The notes: generated from the sequence alone by a model not told the origin. Positions 33,866-46,500 are shown, counted from the first letter of the stretch. The stretch: DNA of 64,000 bases from Climacium dendroides (GCA_950106755.1 OX467090.1:19693092-19757091), one strand, 5' to 3'. Program-made: numbers and translations.

Positions 33866-36329
33866 GTAGCTATAGGGAAGTACTCAAGTACTTCAATCCA
33901 ATCTCTCGTCCAATCTGATGTTGAATCAAATCAAGAATCCCTCAATGACTTCTAAAGAGACCTTCCAAAGAGCTCAAATTTTCCTTAATGTACTTACAAG
34001 TCTACAATCTAATGGACTTGTTAAAAATTTCATTTGAAAAATAATCTTTGGAGTTTGGGTATTAATCTATACAATATAAATATTAACCCTCGATAAATTT
34101 TTAAAATATTTTTAGTCCATAATTGTGGGAATATTGTTTTGGCAAACATATAACATTTGTGAGATCAAACTTGTAAGATCCTTGTATGGTACTCTACACT
34201 CATACTTTAATTTTAGAATCTTTTTTATATTGAAAACATTATAAAGCTTGTAATAATGACCTATCAATGATGAATGTTTATCCTACTCCATACACCTCAA
34301 AAACTCTCTATTGTAGTACCTACATCCTTTAAAACTTTTCAATACAAAAAACACATTGAATTTGTATTTTGGAATACAATATTTATCTTGATAAAAGTAT
34401 TTTTTGAAGGCTACAATCATAACATCTAACATAACATTTCAAAAAATTGAACTACTGCTCAATATAGAAGATGTTATCCTCAACATTTTTAGATAAACAA
34501 GCCTTGACAATAGGTTTAATGTGTAAGGCTTCACCCTTGAAGGAATTATTATGTGTATTGGAATGTCCAAAAAAACAAAGATATATTATTAAAAGGAAAT
34601 TTTAAAAAATTATTCTTACAAATCACTTTCAAGCAAAACTTGTAAATCCCTAAAGTTCCTTGACTATGTTTTCATCAAAAACACTCCAAACTACCATTCC
34701 TAGTACAAGTACCATAATTTTGAAAAAAAAACATTTTTGGACATATATAACCGTACGATCTTATAATACACTAGTTGAGAAGATGCGGAATTTTTTTAGA
34801 AATTACCACCATGTAGAGTGCAAGTTAGAATTTAGCATTTGAATTGATAGAAATCCTTTTTTTGGCCCAACAAAAATTAGGATAGTTGAACTTAACAAGG
34901 TCACATTTGTATGAAGAAGCATCTATGTTGGTGATTCGTCTTTAGAATTGTACAACATATAGGAATAAAAAAAAAAAGCAAAAAGAAGTAGAGAATGATT
35001 CAAAATAATAAATTGTCAAGAATTAAGTTATGGAATTAAAAAATGCCAATCCAAATGTTTTGAAAATTTTCAAGCATGTAGCCAACTTTCCATGAACAAT
35101 GAATCTAAAGAGCAACCACAATTTTGGGCATTTTTTCAAACAAATGTGACCTTGAGAAGTACAACTGCCCATCTTTTTGAAGGGCCTAAAAAATGATTTT
35201 TGTCACTTTAAATGCTAATATCTTGCAATCTACATTATGGAAATTTCTCAAATTTTTTCCACATCTTTTCAAACGAGTGTAGTACAAGATTCTATAGTTA
35301 CATGTGTCCAAAAAGGGTTTTTTGTTTCTAAAATTTGGTACATGTACTAAAAATGATAGTTTTGGAGTGTTTTTAGTAAAGACCCAATCAAGAAACCGTA
35401 GGGGTTAAATAAAAAACTTCAAAGTTTATTTTAAAATAGGGAATCTATAGTTGCCCACAAATTGAAACTCCTTATAACTTTCATCTCATTAATCAAAATG
35501 GAATGATTCAAAGCTTTGTATATATATAGAGAAAGAATCTCATCTTTTATATACATGATACTATAAAATCAATTTATACTAATTTTTTTAATCACTTAAA
35601 TATAAAATGAAATTTAAATGATTTTCTAAACAATAATTTTTTCTTGTAATAGTCATAGTGATTATAAAAATGTCTAAAATAGTATAAATTTCTTAGTGAA
35701 AATGTAAACAATAGTGAGGAACAGCAAAGTGTAGGTCGCATACTTCTCAAGCTTACATGTCATGAGAAGCAATTTTTTTTATACATTTTGCATGTGAATT
35801 TTTACAGTTATGAAGAATGATTATACTTAAAAGTCAAACATAGCTCCCTACACATTTTCAATTCAAATTAATTTCATTTGAAATTAGAAACTATGTGAAA
35901 ATCAATGTTTTATCCGAAAACCAAAAAGCACAACTCTATAGCCTATAGGCTCCTTACATGCTTCAAAATCAAGTTACAAAGAAAATTTTCTCCCCTTCAT
36001 GTCAAATTTGTCTTCTAAGTAGTGCTTCTATAGTATGGCTGAGCAATTTTTGATCTCAATGAGCAATTTTGTATTTTTTAAGAACTTTTAGACATTCATA
36101 AATAAACAATGATGATACAAGTTATCCAAAAATTAGGGAATATAGCATATTTTTATTGTTTTACTTGAAAGTAGTACACTTCAAATGCTTAATGAGGGCC
36201 CTATAAATTCTGCATAATATAACCTTGTTTATAATACCAAAAATAATTAAAGTCAAATTGTAAGAAGTATTTTACTATGACTTAAATATTTTGAAAAAAC
36301 TTTGCATGCATTAGTGAAAATGTATAGAT
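33866..36329. other. AT-rich spacer, no gene (unit 1)
   Basis: Only short frames. A stretch near 35,200-35,360 (AATATCTTGCAATCTAC, then TACAAGATTCTATAG) is a diverged direct repeat of 37,450-37,570 in the foldback arm. Confidence 0.5.
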
Positions 36330-36629
36330 GGGCAATTTTGTTAAAATAGGGAAATTCAGCTACTTTGGTAGTTTTTATAGTTTAGAGGGGGACAGGGGGT
36401 GGTCTAAAGTGTACAAACGTCTTAAATGCTTGTAATCTATATTTGTGATAGATGTCACTTTTACAATTTAGATCATGCGGTTTGAAATCCATGTTAGTCA
36501 AAGATTTCTTAAATTTACAAAAGTCCAAAATTTTTAAAAACTAAACCTATCCTAGATGTCATTTTTACAATTCGCAGCGGGTGGTCTGAAAATGGCACAT
36601 AGAATGACGCCATTTTAACGAAATTCCCC
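36330..36629. mobile_element. MITE, GGGGAATTTC family (unit 1, second)
   Basis: Left GGGCAATTTTGTTAAAATAG faces CCATTTTAACGAAATTCCCC at the right, in 300 bp; internal sequence resembles the member at 32,084. Confidence 0.65.
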
Positions 36630-37974
36630 ATATAGTAAAATGAGGAATCACCAACATTTTTAAAATCAATTATAAATTTTTGAAATTAAAAAAAATAGTA
36701 CTATTTTTGCAAGTTTAAATGAATTTGGCCCATTAACCCCTTAAGGACTGTTTATCCCCTCAAGGGACAATTTGGGTCCGGGTAGGTTCATATTGTCTCA
36801 ATTGGTAATAAATGTTTTTGAGATTTTTTGAGGTTGTGGAGTTTGCCGAGAGCTTTGTGAATATATAATTTTTGTTTCAATTGGTGCCCAGGAGAAAAAA
36901 TTATGGCACAATAAGCCAAAAATAAAAGTCAACAGGTAGCACAAAAAAATCAGGAAAACTCAAAATACTTTTTTTTGGTATTTTTTCTAAAATCTTATAT
37001 TTTTTTCTACATTTTAAGCTTTGATTCATTCCATTTGGACTAGTTATGAGAAAGTTATGGACAATCTTAGATTTTTGGGCAATCTAAGAATCTTCTTGAA
37101 AGAATAACTTATAGGATTCATTTGTGAACGCAATTTTTACAATTTAAAAAAAACCCTGTTAGATTTGGTTTGTAGAACAATCTCACCATTGCAATTATTG
37201 TATGTCAATTCCATCTTAAAGCTATTAGTGATTTAGTTTTTTACTTCAATCTTCAACCTACTTCTACTTAACAATTTTTTAATGAGTGAAAATTAAGTGT
37301 TTTTTTGTTGAATTTTTTTCCTTAGATTCTCAACTCAACTATTCAATATAAAAACTTAGAAAATCAAAATTAGTAGTGCAAAAATTTCTAGTAACAAAGA
37401 TTCAAAGCCAAAAAATCTAGTCAAGCAAGTTGCAAAACAATTTGTTTTCTTTACTTTGGATGCAAATATCTTGCAATCTATGTGGTCAAATTTGATGAAA
37501 TTTTAACCACATGTTTTCAAACAAGTTAAGTACAAGATCCTATGGTTGGATTTTGACAAAACATAATTTTTTGGTTTTCTTAGGTAATTGTAGCAGAAGT
37601 GGTAGTTCCTAGTGGATTTTGATAGAAAACACCCTCAAGGCTTTAGTTGCTCTACCTCAAGTAATATGGATTTTGAGAATTAAAAATTTTACATTTTCAA
37701 TAAAAAAACCATTTTCAAGATAATTATAGAAGCATAAAATTAAATCAATATGCAATTTTTCTAAAAAATGGCACTATCTCAGGAGTGAAAATATGTTGAA
37801 TTAACCCTTAAAGTCCCATGGTCTTTTCTCATCAAAAGCCACTCATTGAAATTGCCATTTCTATTGGAAATAGTAGAAAATTTTTAATTTTTTTTGAGGG
37901 GGATCTTACCATTGGATCATGTACTAGACTAAAATAAAAATTTGTGGAAGAGATTTAAAAAACTCAGGGTTGTA

Positions 37975-38455
37975 CGGACGCTGGGACGCCCGAACGTCCG
38001 GACGGACGTCCAACGTCCGCGTCCGCGGGTTTTCGAGTGTCCGGGGACATAGAAATTTTGGACTCGCGTCCGTCCAGTGGACGGGCGGTCGGCTAGTTCA
38101 GTGAGCCGACCGAGCGGTCGGACGGCGAGGATGGGGTAGATGGGGCCGACCGAGTGGACGGACGCGGAGCACAAGGCGGACGGGGCAGACGGGGCTGACC
38201 GACCGGATGGACGCGGACCATGGGGCGGTCGGGGCCGACCGTGCGGACGGACGGGGAGGATGGGGCCGACCGAGCGGACGGACGAGGCGGACGGGGCCGA
38301 CTGAGCGGACGGACAGGGCGGACGGGGCCGACCGATCGGTTGATCGGGTGGCCCGTCTGTCCGATCGGACGGCCAATTAGACAGACCCGACAGGGCGCCC
38401 GATCAACCATCCGCCAAGGCGGACTGCTGAGAGTGGGCGGACGGGATGGCCGTCC
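37975..38455. repeat. GC-rich minisatellite of GGACGG/CCGACCG motifs
   Basis: About 480 bp built from variants of GGACGGACG, GGGGCCGACCGAGCGG and related words, in strong contrast to the AT-rich surroundings. Open frames across it (Arg/Pro/Ser-rich) are repeat shadows. CpG-dense and able to form hairpins (for example GTCCGGACGGAC). Confidence 0.85.
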
Positions 38456-38639
38456 GCCTCATACAAAAGAGGTGGTCGGGCCGTCGGCCTTCCACTTTTA
38501 CCTTCCCCCTTGCTTGCAAGAGAGAGCGGAGAAGCTTAGTGCCTTTGGGCCCTATTGCCTCCTCTCCTCAGGAGGGTAAAGGGGAAATCTTGGGGGGACC
38601 CTTGCCATTTTTTTCTCGAATCGTGCGACATTCATCAAG

Positions 38640-40136
38640 ATGCCAAGGGCGAAGAAGAAAACGAAGTTTGTGGAGGAATCTACTGAGGCCGACATCATGG
38701 ACAACCCCTCGCACACTTGTACCGCATTTTTGAGAAAATGCATTGTTGAATTCTATGAGAGAGAAACTACCATGTCTCTTGACTCTAAGTATGTTCGTTA
38801 TCAAGAGGAGGGCATTGAGAAGTTCAAAGGCGATATAAAGGACATGATGCATGAAGCGTTGCGGGTGGAAGGGTGGTATCAAGAAATGGAAAAGAAGAAT
38901 TTCACTAGTTGGTTGGACAAACGGGCGCATGATGCACTATGGAATGCGAAAGGGACCGTCGAAAAATTTGGTAAGGTTCATCGCATTGATGATGAAGCCT
39001 TCACACACATGATTACAAAAGTGGACATGTTCGTGAGTCGGATGAGACCATTTGCTTCAAGACGAAATAGAGGTGGATTTATGAGTTGGTGGACAACTCA
39101 CGAAGGGAGAGTAAACATGCGAGTTGTATTTCGCCATTTAATAGCGCTCTCGGGAACCGCAAGGGTGATTCCACAAGATAATATTGTCCTACGCGGAGGC
39201 TATGCCACAATTCGTAAGGTGCGAATCGAAGGGTGCCCTAAACTTCAACCACATTGGGAATTTGCAGCAAAGATGTTTCTCCAAGAGGGTCGACGACCTG
39301 AGCTTGCAAAGATGGAACACCAAACTGAATCGATGGCGGTGCGGATTCCGCACGATGGAGTCATACGCTTCGTTGCAGTCCACACAAATCGGAACGAAGG
39401 CTATTCATTGTGGTGGAATGGTGGTACTTTGCGTGAAATGTTGAGAATGGATAACGATTATCCAGACAATATCGCCATACGCATTATGTGTAACCCCAAA
39501 ATTAGCGACGAAGAGGTCATTCGTGCTCATCGTCTAAAGCGATGGAGAGCAAAGCGTACGGAGCTTGCTTGGGCACTGCTGCATATTATGAATGCGGTAC
39601 ATGTTGCCGGACATCTTCACAACGACATTTCTCCAGACAACATCATGTTCCATTTCCCGGAAGACGAGTCGCAGGTTTTCATTGGAATTTGCGATTGGGG
39701 GATGACCACGACTAGTATAGAGCCCATAAAGTCATTGTATACATTCACATCAACAAGTGATCGGGACGAAGTTCTGAGGAGGAGGTGGTGGATCGATCCA
39801 AAGATTACATACGTACATCGAAGAGATGCAAATGTGGAAAACATACCTGTACTTACCATTAAGTCCGAAGAATTTGCTGTTGGTCAAATAGCGAAGAGAA
39901 TCAATAGTACATGTATGTCAGAGACATACTATGGTTTGCAAGGTCGTGGAAGCAAAAAACATGTGTTGTACTCGCATCACGACTTAGCACAAGTCTTTCA
40001 AGTGTATTTGGGGAGACTTTGCGAAGATGGTCCCGATGGCCATAGTAGTTTGGCGCAAGTGATTTCGCGATTTACTTCTTCGTTTCATTGGCCTATACTG
40101 GATGAACACTTCCGCCACTTTGGAGCTGTAGTTTAA
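38640..40136 (+). CDS. Atypical protein-kinase-like protein, intronless
   Basis: A 498-residue uninterrupted ORF from ATG 38,640. The kinase-like fold is recognisable in the second half. A glycine-loop-like LRGGYATIRKVRIEG is at 184-198, and the beta-3 Lys is at about 211 (HWEFAAKMF). A hinge-like SLWWNGGTLREML follows at 256-268. The catalytic loop HLHNDISPDNIMFHF is at 325-339, with Asp 329 and Asn 334 present, but Ser replaces the usual Lys. CDWGM (DFG equivalent) is at 351-355. The APE motif is degenerate (WWIDPKI), and the usual helix-F Asp-containing motif is not seen. The N-terminal 180 residues are basic or charged, without known domain. It could be a weakly active kinase or a pseudokinase. 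It lies inside an insertion present only in unit 1; cargo of a mobile element is inferred. Confidence 0.7.
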   Translation: MPRAKKKTKFVEESTEADIMDNPSHTCTAFLRKCIVEFYERETTMSLDSKYVRYQEEGIEKFKGDIKDMMHEALRVEGWYQEMEKKNFTSWLDKRAHDALWNAKGTVEKFGKVHRIDDEAFTHMITKVDMFVSRMRPFASRRNRGGFMSWWTTHEGRVNMRVVFRHLIALSGTARVIPQDNIVLRGGYATIRKVRIEGCPKLQPHWEFAAKMFLQEGRRPELAKMEHQTESMAVRIPHDGVIRFVAVHTNRNEGYSLWWNGGTLREMLRMDNDYPDNIAIRIMCNPKISDEEVIRAHRLKRWRAKRTELAWALLHIMNAVHVAGHLHNDISPDNIMFHFPEDESQVFIGICDWGMTTTSIEPIKSLYTFTSTSDRDEVLRRRWWIDPKITYVHRRDANVENIPVLTIKSEEFAVGQIAKRINSTCMSETYYGLQGRGSKKHVLYSHHDLAQVFQVYLGRLCEDGPDGHSSLAQVISRFTSSFHWPILDEHFRHFGAVV

Positions 40137-41786
40137 GTCTTTAATGATATTAATATATCATATATAAGTAATTAACTATAGCCTATAGGTGTTTATAGTA
40201 TGCACTATTCATAGAGGCAAAGACATATACTAAGTTACATGTCAATTACATAGTAGTACAGTATATACGGATGATATACCTCAGTTTCATCACCAATGAT
40301 TGGATTGATTGTGAATGCTGTTTTACAGCAAGGTGCATCTCAGCATTTGTAATCAATGAGCATGTTTTAATTCACAATGATTTTGGAGAACTTGGAAGTC
40401 TTTACGCCATTTGTCATCGTATGTTTGGATGGAAAATTGGAAATCTCAAAATCATTATATGAAATAATTTGCAATTCTTTATTCATTCAATTTTTAATTG
40501 ATGATTGATGATTCAATGATTCATTGATTGTTAGGTTGACAAGTCCTTGTCTTCATTTGTGTGGTATAGTAAATGTGATTGAAGATGTTTATTATAATAA
40601 TGTCAATGACAATATAAAAAATGGTAAGCGTTTACTTACCTCTATGTCTCTATAATTGATATGACGATGGAGGGCAACTAAAGGACCGAAGGAAACATCG
40701 TGTATGAATGTATGATTGTATGTGAGTGCCTAATTGTGAGTTGAAGGTTCACTTCTAAAGGGCTTAGGGTCCCTTCGAGGGTTTAGGGGTTATTAGGTAG
40801 GTACTTACAACTTGAAATTTTGTCGTGATTTTTTGAAACTTTTTCTAAAGATGGAAAAATTGATAAGCTTATTAAGCTATATGGGATAATGGAGACCTCA
40901 TTTTTTCCACAATCAGTGACCGGGAATAGAAGTTATGACCTAAATTGCTCAAAACAAGGGACGGGGGGGAGTGTAGGCACTACTGCACTAGGTAGTAGCC
41001 TAGTAGGTCATAGTAGGTAGGAAAATAATTGCAACTTGTTTTAATTTTTTACTTGTACATTATATTCTTGCCTATCCAATATCCAAAGAGCTCGAATTCA
41101 TTTCATCAATGAATTTCAACAACAAGACATCTTGTTGTTTTTACTCTTCTAGTGTTAAATACCTGAAGAAGAATAAGTCTTGAATTGTTGTCGTGAAGGT
41201 CCAATACTTAAAATAGCATTTGGGAAGTACAACATCAAAGCTAATTACATAATGAAATTTCTTTTGGTGCATACCAAAAGGTGTTGAGTTATTCGACAAA
41301 GGTTTTATAAAAATGATTTGGTCACACCATTTTGTCTAAAAAAACAACCGTACATTTGCAATTCTATATACAAGCACGTAACTTTCATGGTTTTCAGTAT
41401 GCATTCATTACAAATGACCAAAATACGTAACTTTCAATGTTCAAATACATTACACCACATCATTTACATATTTAACACTTGCAACAATTAACCATTCATA
41501 TTGGAGTGATAGTATGGAACTCTACTTACTCTACGAGGTAAAAAACAAATAATTTTATTATATTATAAAATAGTCTTATAGCCTGTACCACTTTCGTTTT
41601 GGGGGCTAAAACAAGTTCTTCATACATCTCACTTGTTCGAATATACTTGCATTCCTACAACTATTGCATTGTTTCCAAATGGCAAATGACAAATTGACAA
41701 TGCATTACACTTGAAACCACATTAAAAAACAAAGCCCATAACTACATAATGGCACCTTGTATTTTTCTACAAAATAACACTATACT
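40137..41786. other. Non-coding part of the insertion
   Basis: AT-rich; only short frames (for example 40,271-40,462). A bend of ATTGATGATTGATGATTCAATGATTCATTG near 40,496 is a simple repeat. No gene supported. Confidence 0.5.
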
Positions 41787-42572
41787 TCATTCAGAATCAG
41801 AACTACTATCATGATTTTGACTTTGAGGCGTAGAACCGGAGCCACCATATGGCCCATATCCGCTTGATTGTCGCCCTTGTCCATTATTTTCGTAATAAGG
41901 ACCTCCAAAAGTTGGAGGTGGAACTGAAGCATATTCATGTGAGCCTCCAGTCCCTCCATGACTTGAACCAGTGTAGTAAGAACTTCCATGAGGCCCATAC
42001 AAATCATGTTCTCCTGTTCCCGGATAATTTCGTGAGTCGCCTTGTTCCGAACCACCATAGTCTGTATAACCGGTGTTTCTATGAGGTCCCCTTATTCCTG
42101 GGTAATATTGAGGGCCGCCATGTGAAAGACCACCGTAGTCCATATAGGTCGTAGTTCTATAGCCTCCTTCTACGTTTGGACCACCATCTCGAGGGTTGTT
42201 GCTATAGTGTGAACTACTTCCTCTATGTCGCGAGCCATGTACATCACGTTCACGACGAGGTGAAGTGTGATATCCACGAGGTCGGCCTTGATCCTCGACA
42301 CTCCTCCTCAATGCTTCCTGCATTTGATTCTCGTATTCTATGTCTTCACGTTCTTCTCGGCGTTCGTGCCTCTCCGGAGGTGGAGGTGGAGGTGGCAACT
42401 GTTCAGCTGGTTCTTCATCATCGTCAGCATCACTGTCCTCTGCATCCCGCATAGGCCAACTTGGACACCCAAATTGACCTCGGTTCGACCAAGCCGGCAT
42501 GCAATCACTTTCGCCACGCCAGTTAGTAAACACCACAGCTGAGTGACACGTCATCTTCGTCTCTTTATTCAT
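41787..42572 (-). CDS. Gly/Tyr/Ser/Pro-rich protein, unrecognised (possible last exon)
   Basis: A 261-codon frame on the minus strand. The N-terminal part includes NWRGESDCMPAWSNRGQFG and CPSWPMRDAEDSDADDDEE. A seven-proline run and a charged, probably helical stretch (RHERREEREDIEYENQMQEA) follow. From about residue 100 to the end there are irregular repeats of GG, YG and SHGG types, ending QNHDSSSDSE. Low-complexity tails of this kind often end transposase-derived or RNA-binding proteins, but no family was recognised. An upstream open stretch (42,603 to about 42,740: TSRHFVERYEEIWAASNLG) could be an earlier exon. It is inside the unit-1-specific insertion, and the start shown is only the first Met. 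Confidence 0.4.
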   Translation of the reverse strand: MNKETKMTCHSAVVFTNWRGESDCMPAWSNRGQFGCPSWPMRDAEDSDADDDEEPAEQLPPPPPPPERHERREEREDIEYENQMQEALRRSVEDQGRPRGYHTSPRRERDVHGSRHRGSSSHYSNNPRDGGPNVEGGYRTTTYMDYGGLSHGGPQYYPGIRGPHRNTGYTDYGGSEQGDSRNYPGTGEHDLYGPHGSSYYTGSSHGGTGGSHEYASVPPPTFGGPYYENNGQGRQSSGYGPYGGSGSTPQSQNHDSSSDSE

Positions 42573-43524
42573 CCCTATAATTGTACGCTAGTCAACGTCT
42601 TTCTAGAGTACAATCTCCGCCCAAACCATTGCCATGGTAGAATAGTTCATGATAGTAGGCTTCGAGGGACCTAGATTTGAAGCTGCCCAAATTTCTTCGT
42701 ATCTCTCTACAAAGTGTCTACTCGTACACGTCTTCATCATGGAAATTGCAAGATATTTACATTCAAAGTGAAGAAAACAAATTTTTTGCACCTTGCTCAA
42801 TTAGAGTTCCTTGCTCTCCATCTTCTTACCTTGAAGTTTTTGTACAAATGATTTTGAATTTCTAATTTTATATGTTCAATAATTGAGTTGAGAGTTTAGG
42901 AAAAAAATTCAAAAAAACACATACTTCATTTTCACTCATTCAAAAATTATTAAGTAGAAGTAGTTTTAAGATTGAAGGGAATACTAAACCATTAATAGCT
43001 CTAAGATGGAATTGAAGAACATTGTTCTTAACTATGACATTGTTCTAGCAAGAAATCTTAACCTTATAAAACTTCTTTTTTTATTGTGAAAATTGAGTTC
43101 AAAAATGAATCCTACAATGTATTTTTCCAAAAGATGCTTTAATTGCCTCCAAAACAAGATTGTCCATAACTTCCATATAACAAATCCAAATGGAAATATG
43201 GACTAAATCAAAACTTTCTATCCATGCATTAAGTTAGGTTGTCTGTTTGTTTTGTTTATTTGTTGCAATGAAATCTCTTGAATTGTGCGTCCCTTGGTTG
43301 TGTGTTTGGTACCATTGGAAAGCTCTTGGTGAGGAGGAGGGTATGGGCTTTGTTTCGTAACGTTTGGACTCATACTTGAAAGGCTATAGAATTTTGAAGT
43401 TTTATGGATTCAAATGACTTTTACTTTTTTATTTCGACTGTGGCAACGGCACATGGCACACTAGTGTAGATGAAAATACAATTGAAGAGAAACAAAGTTT
43501 TAAATTTTTAAATTTGAAGTTGTT

Positions 43525-46500
43525 GTGACTCATTTTTTTTCTGCCTGTGGTTTTATCCTATATTGGGCGGAGGTTTGGGCCGAGTTTTGGAGTTTAAGGT
43601 TTACTGGATTTCTTAGTGGTGGAAAGGGAAGAAGGGTGATGAAGGAGCTTCTATGGTTGCAGTTGCAAGCGGGAGATGCCTTAGGAGTGGCGATGGTGTG
43701 GAGTGGACAGTTTTTGGAATTGGAAGGAGGTCAGTTGGTGTATTTTTCCACAAGTTTGGGGGTGCACTTTGTAAAGTAATAATTTCAATTGAAAATGGGT
43801 AGCGAATTTTATTGTGTGTTGATGATTTCCTGCTCCATCCAACCATTGAACTGACTGTTTAGTTTGAGATCGATCCAACATCTGAATCCCTCAAGTAGTG
43901 AGTGTACTGTTTTTAATAAGAAAAAGGGTGCTCATTGCGGAATTACTATTTTATTGTCGCTTGAAATTCCAAACCAAATTTTCGTGGTCTTTTGAGATAC
44001 TGGGCTCTAACGAGGGAAAGATAACGTGAAACAATTGATCCCTAATTTGGATTCTCAGCGATTGAAGCTTGAGTCCTACTCTTGCTTGGTATTTCTTTTT
44101 ATCTGCCGATATTGCTAAGAATTACAGGAAGACAAGTGACTTCACAAGGTTATTTGATGAATTAATTCGAGTGCGTTCAGACATTTGGAAATGGTGCTGG
44201 TGACCGGGTGCCCATTGACATGGCAAAGTTTCTTCAACTTGGCAAAGTTTTGCTCGATTGTGTAAAACTGAAACCCTAGAAACCTGTCCTGTTTATCAAA
44301 GGAAAAGACTCATTTTGACAAGATCCATAAGACTGCAAATGTAATGAAGTTTTTTTCTTGAGTTTTTTGATGCGAGATTGTTTTGGACACCCTAATTTGG
44401 TAGAGTTTGATGATCAATTTTCTTCCTTTGTCTGGGGTACTAGAAGGTTTCAACAGTGAAGAAGTGTGTCCTAATCATACCTCGTGTTCTAACAATGTTG
44501 TTCAATTTTGATATTTGCTAGGTTTGCCCTCAATAGTTTGTTAGCAATGTAGAATTGGGTTTCGTGAATATTGGAATGTGTAGCAATGGATTCTCAACAT
44601 CCGTGTTGGTCTTACTGTGAATGAATTATTAGTGCCATACTACAAATGGTTCAGAACGTGCTTGGAGCTTGCTGGTGTCAAAAACATTCAAATACTTATA
44701 ACTAGCTGGTGTTTATTGGCGTTCTTTTACAGTGTCTTGATTTTGGAGGGCACATTTCACGTGGTAGCAAATGAAAATGGAGTAAGTATCAGCTAGCACT
44801 CTAGAGGGGACTTTGACGTTCTATCATGGCATACCACATTTCTCACCACGGGGTTTCCGATGGATTTGTGACTGAATTGCATTGCAGAGTCGAATGTAAC
44901 TACATGGATGGACATGGCTGTGATATTTGATGTTGCAGGCATATGGAGAAGATTTGGACGCAGATGGGTTTAACATGGATTACACGGTACATGCATGTAT
45001 ATTGAATCTTACAGTTCATGGGAATAAATAACTAAATACAAAGTTGTACAGTCCGTCAGTCAAGTTATGCGGCAAAGAACACCGTGAAGACGTTTTAACT
45101 TTAATGAATTAGCAAAGCCAGCAAGTTTTAGTAACTGATGAATAAAACATGTGGTTGGAATTGTTTGGAATATTTTGTGCTGCTGGCTGAGCTTCTTTGA
45201 CTATTGAAAACATCATTCACAAAAATGATATTACTCAGAATGTTGACTGTGCAAGATGCTGTTATGACGGTTAGACTTGGAGGTGCTTAACAAGCAGACT
45301 GTAAATCTTCCAATTTGGTTGTCATGGCTGGTGGTCTGTATTTCTTCCTTTTGCAATGATATTCGGTTCCATTTGTTCCAAAAAAAAAAAGCTTGGTTGT
45401 CATTACTTGTGAGGTTTGTGTTGTCTGACATTTACAATGATTTGTATCACTGAGCATGTGTGATATGGTTGGATTGGTCTCTGCAGTGGACTAGATTGAG
45501 CAGCACTTGTAGCATTGGTGTACTACTCTTTAATTATAGCCAGCATCCTATTCTAATCCTGAGTAGCGTCATTTACGATAATGTATAGTTGTCAGGGATT
45601 ATCTTGTCCTGCAAGTTCATTTTCGGAATTGAATCTTAAGCTGGAAGTCTGAAGGATTGGGACTTCAATTCCTTGAAAAACTAAGATGCATCATGGCGTA
45701 GAAACTTCGTGACATTAGTCCTCTACATGAATGCCAGTGGGCCTACAAAGTTTGATTGGATGACGAATGATAGTGTGTGTGTGTATTGACCAAAGAAGGC
45801 AGAGTTGGTAAGTTTATTGGAGCAAGAACTTAGAGAGTTACTTGGCAGCCCCATCTCTCTGAAGAATTGACCAGGAGCAATGCCTATTTACTTGCATTTT
45901 GAGTAAGGATCACAGGAGAGTATATTGTGTCAGTTTATTGGTCATTCCTTCTTTGATTTTTTTGTGGCATTGCAACTCAGGTGGAGGATGAAAAATAATA
46001 ATGCTCTCCAAGAGGTACGGACGTGACAATAATTCCTCCAACCCAGAAACTTTGAGGCGGATTGATCGATTGTTGTCATTTAGCATTGTGTTGCTTAAGA
46101 CTGTCAAGAATAGTTTGTTTTTTGCAGGACAATGTTGTGTGTATGTTGCATCCAAATAGTTCCCAGTGGCTGACTTGAGAGGTATATGGGGTTGACAGGA
46201 GTTTTTAGAACCGAGTAGAGTTGAGAGAGGTGCCATTCATCACATGTTGAAGCAAAGACAAGTTTTCATAAGCTTTTGGTTTAGTAGCGTAGGACTGAGT
46301 TTCGTGTCTAAAGTTTCACTTGACAAGAATTGGTACCGTGCATGGGTTTTTAGGCCCTGGCTTTGTCACTAGGAGCGTCAGTAGCATCGACAGATTCTCC
46401 AGGACCTTGAAAAGAGGAAGATGAAAGGCAGCTCATGTGAAAAGAGGGCCGCAGACTTGAATCTGATGATGAACTTGAGGTTAAACCAATATCAAAGCCT

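Larger units (their letters stand above)
37965..42730. mobile_element. Unit-1-specific insertion with hAT-like left end, carrying a kinase-like gene
   Basis: Comparison with 58,170-58,200 shows that sequence from CAGGGTTGTACGGACG (37,965) to about 42,730 is absent from unit 2. The terminal CAGGG is typical of hAT elements, and the GC-rich repeats just inside would fit subterminal hAT repeats. However, the right side has no matching inverted terminus and no 8-bp duplication of AAAAAACT. It is therefore either a truncated or rearranged hAT-related element, or another kind of insertion. Contents are a minisatellite, a kinase-like ORF (+), about 1.6 kb of non-coding sequence, and a Gly/Tyr-rich ORF (-). 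Confidence 0.7.
37014..43216. repeat. Long diverged inverted repeat (foldback), split by insertion (unit 1)
   Basis: The left arm from about 37,014 (ATTCCATTTGGACTAG, then CAATTCCATCTTAAAGC) is the diverged reverse complement of the sequence ending near 43,216 (CTAAGATGGAATTGAAG, then TCCAAATGG). In unit 2 the intact structure is only about 1.45 kb (57,229-58,676). Here the right arm is interrupted by the 37,965-42,730 insertion. Confidence 0.65.

Noticed and set aside
38093..38410. Arg/Pro/Ser-rich ORF in the minisatellite
   Set aside because: Repeat-driven frame with no conserved features.
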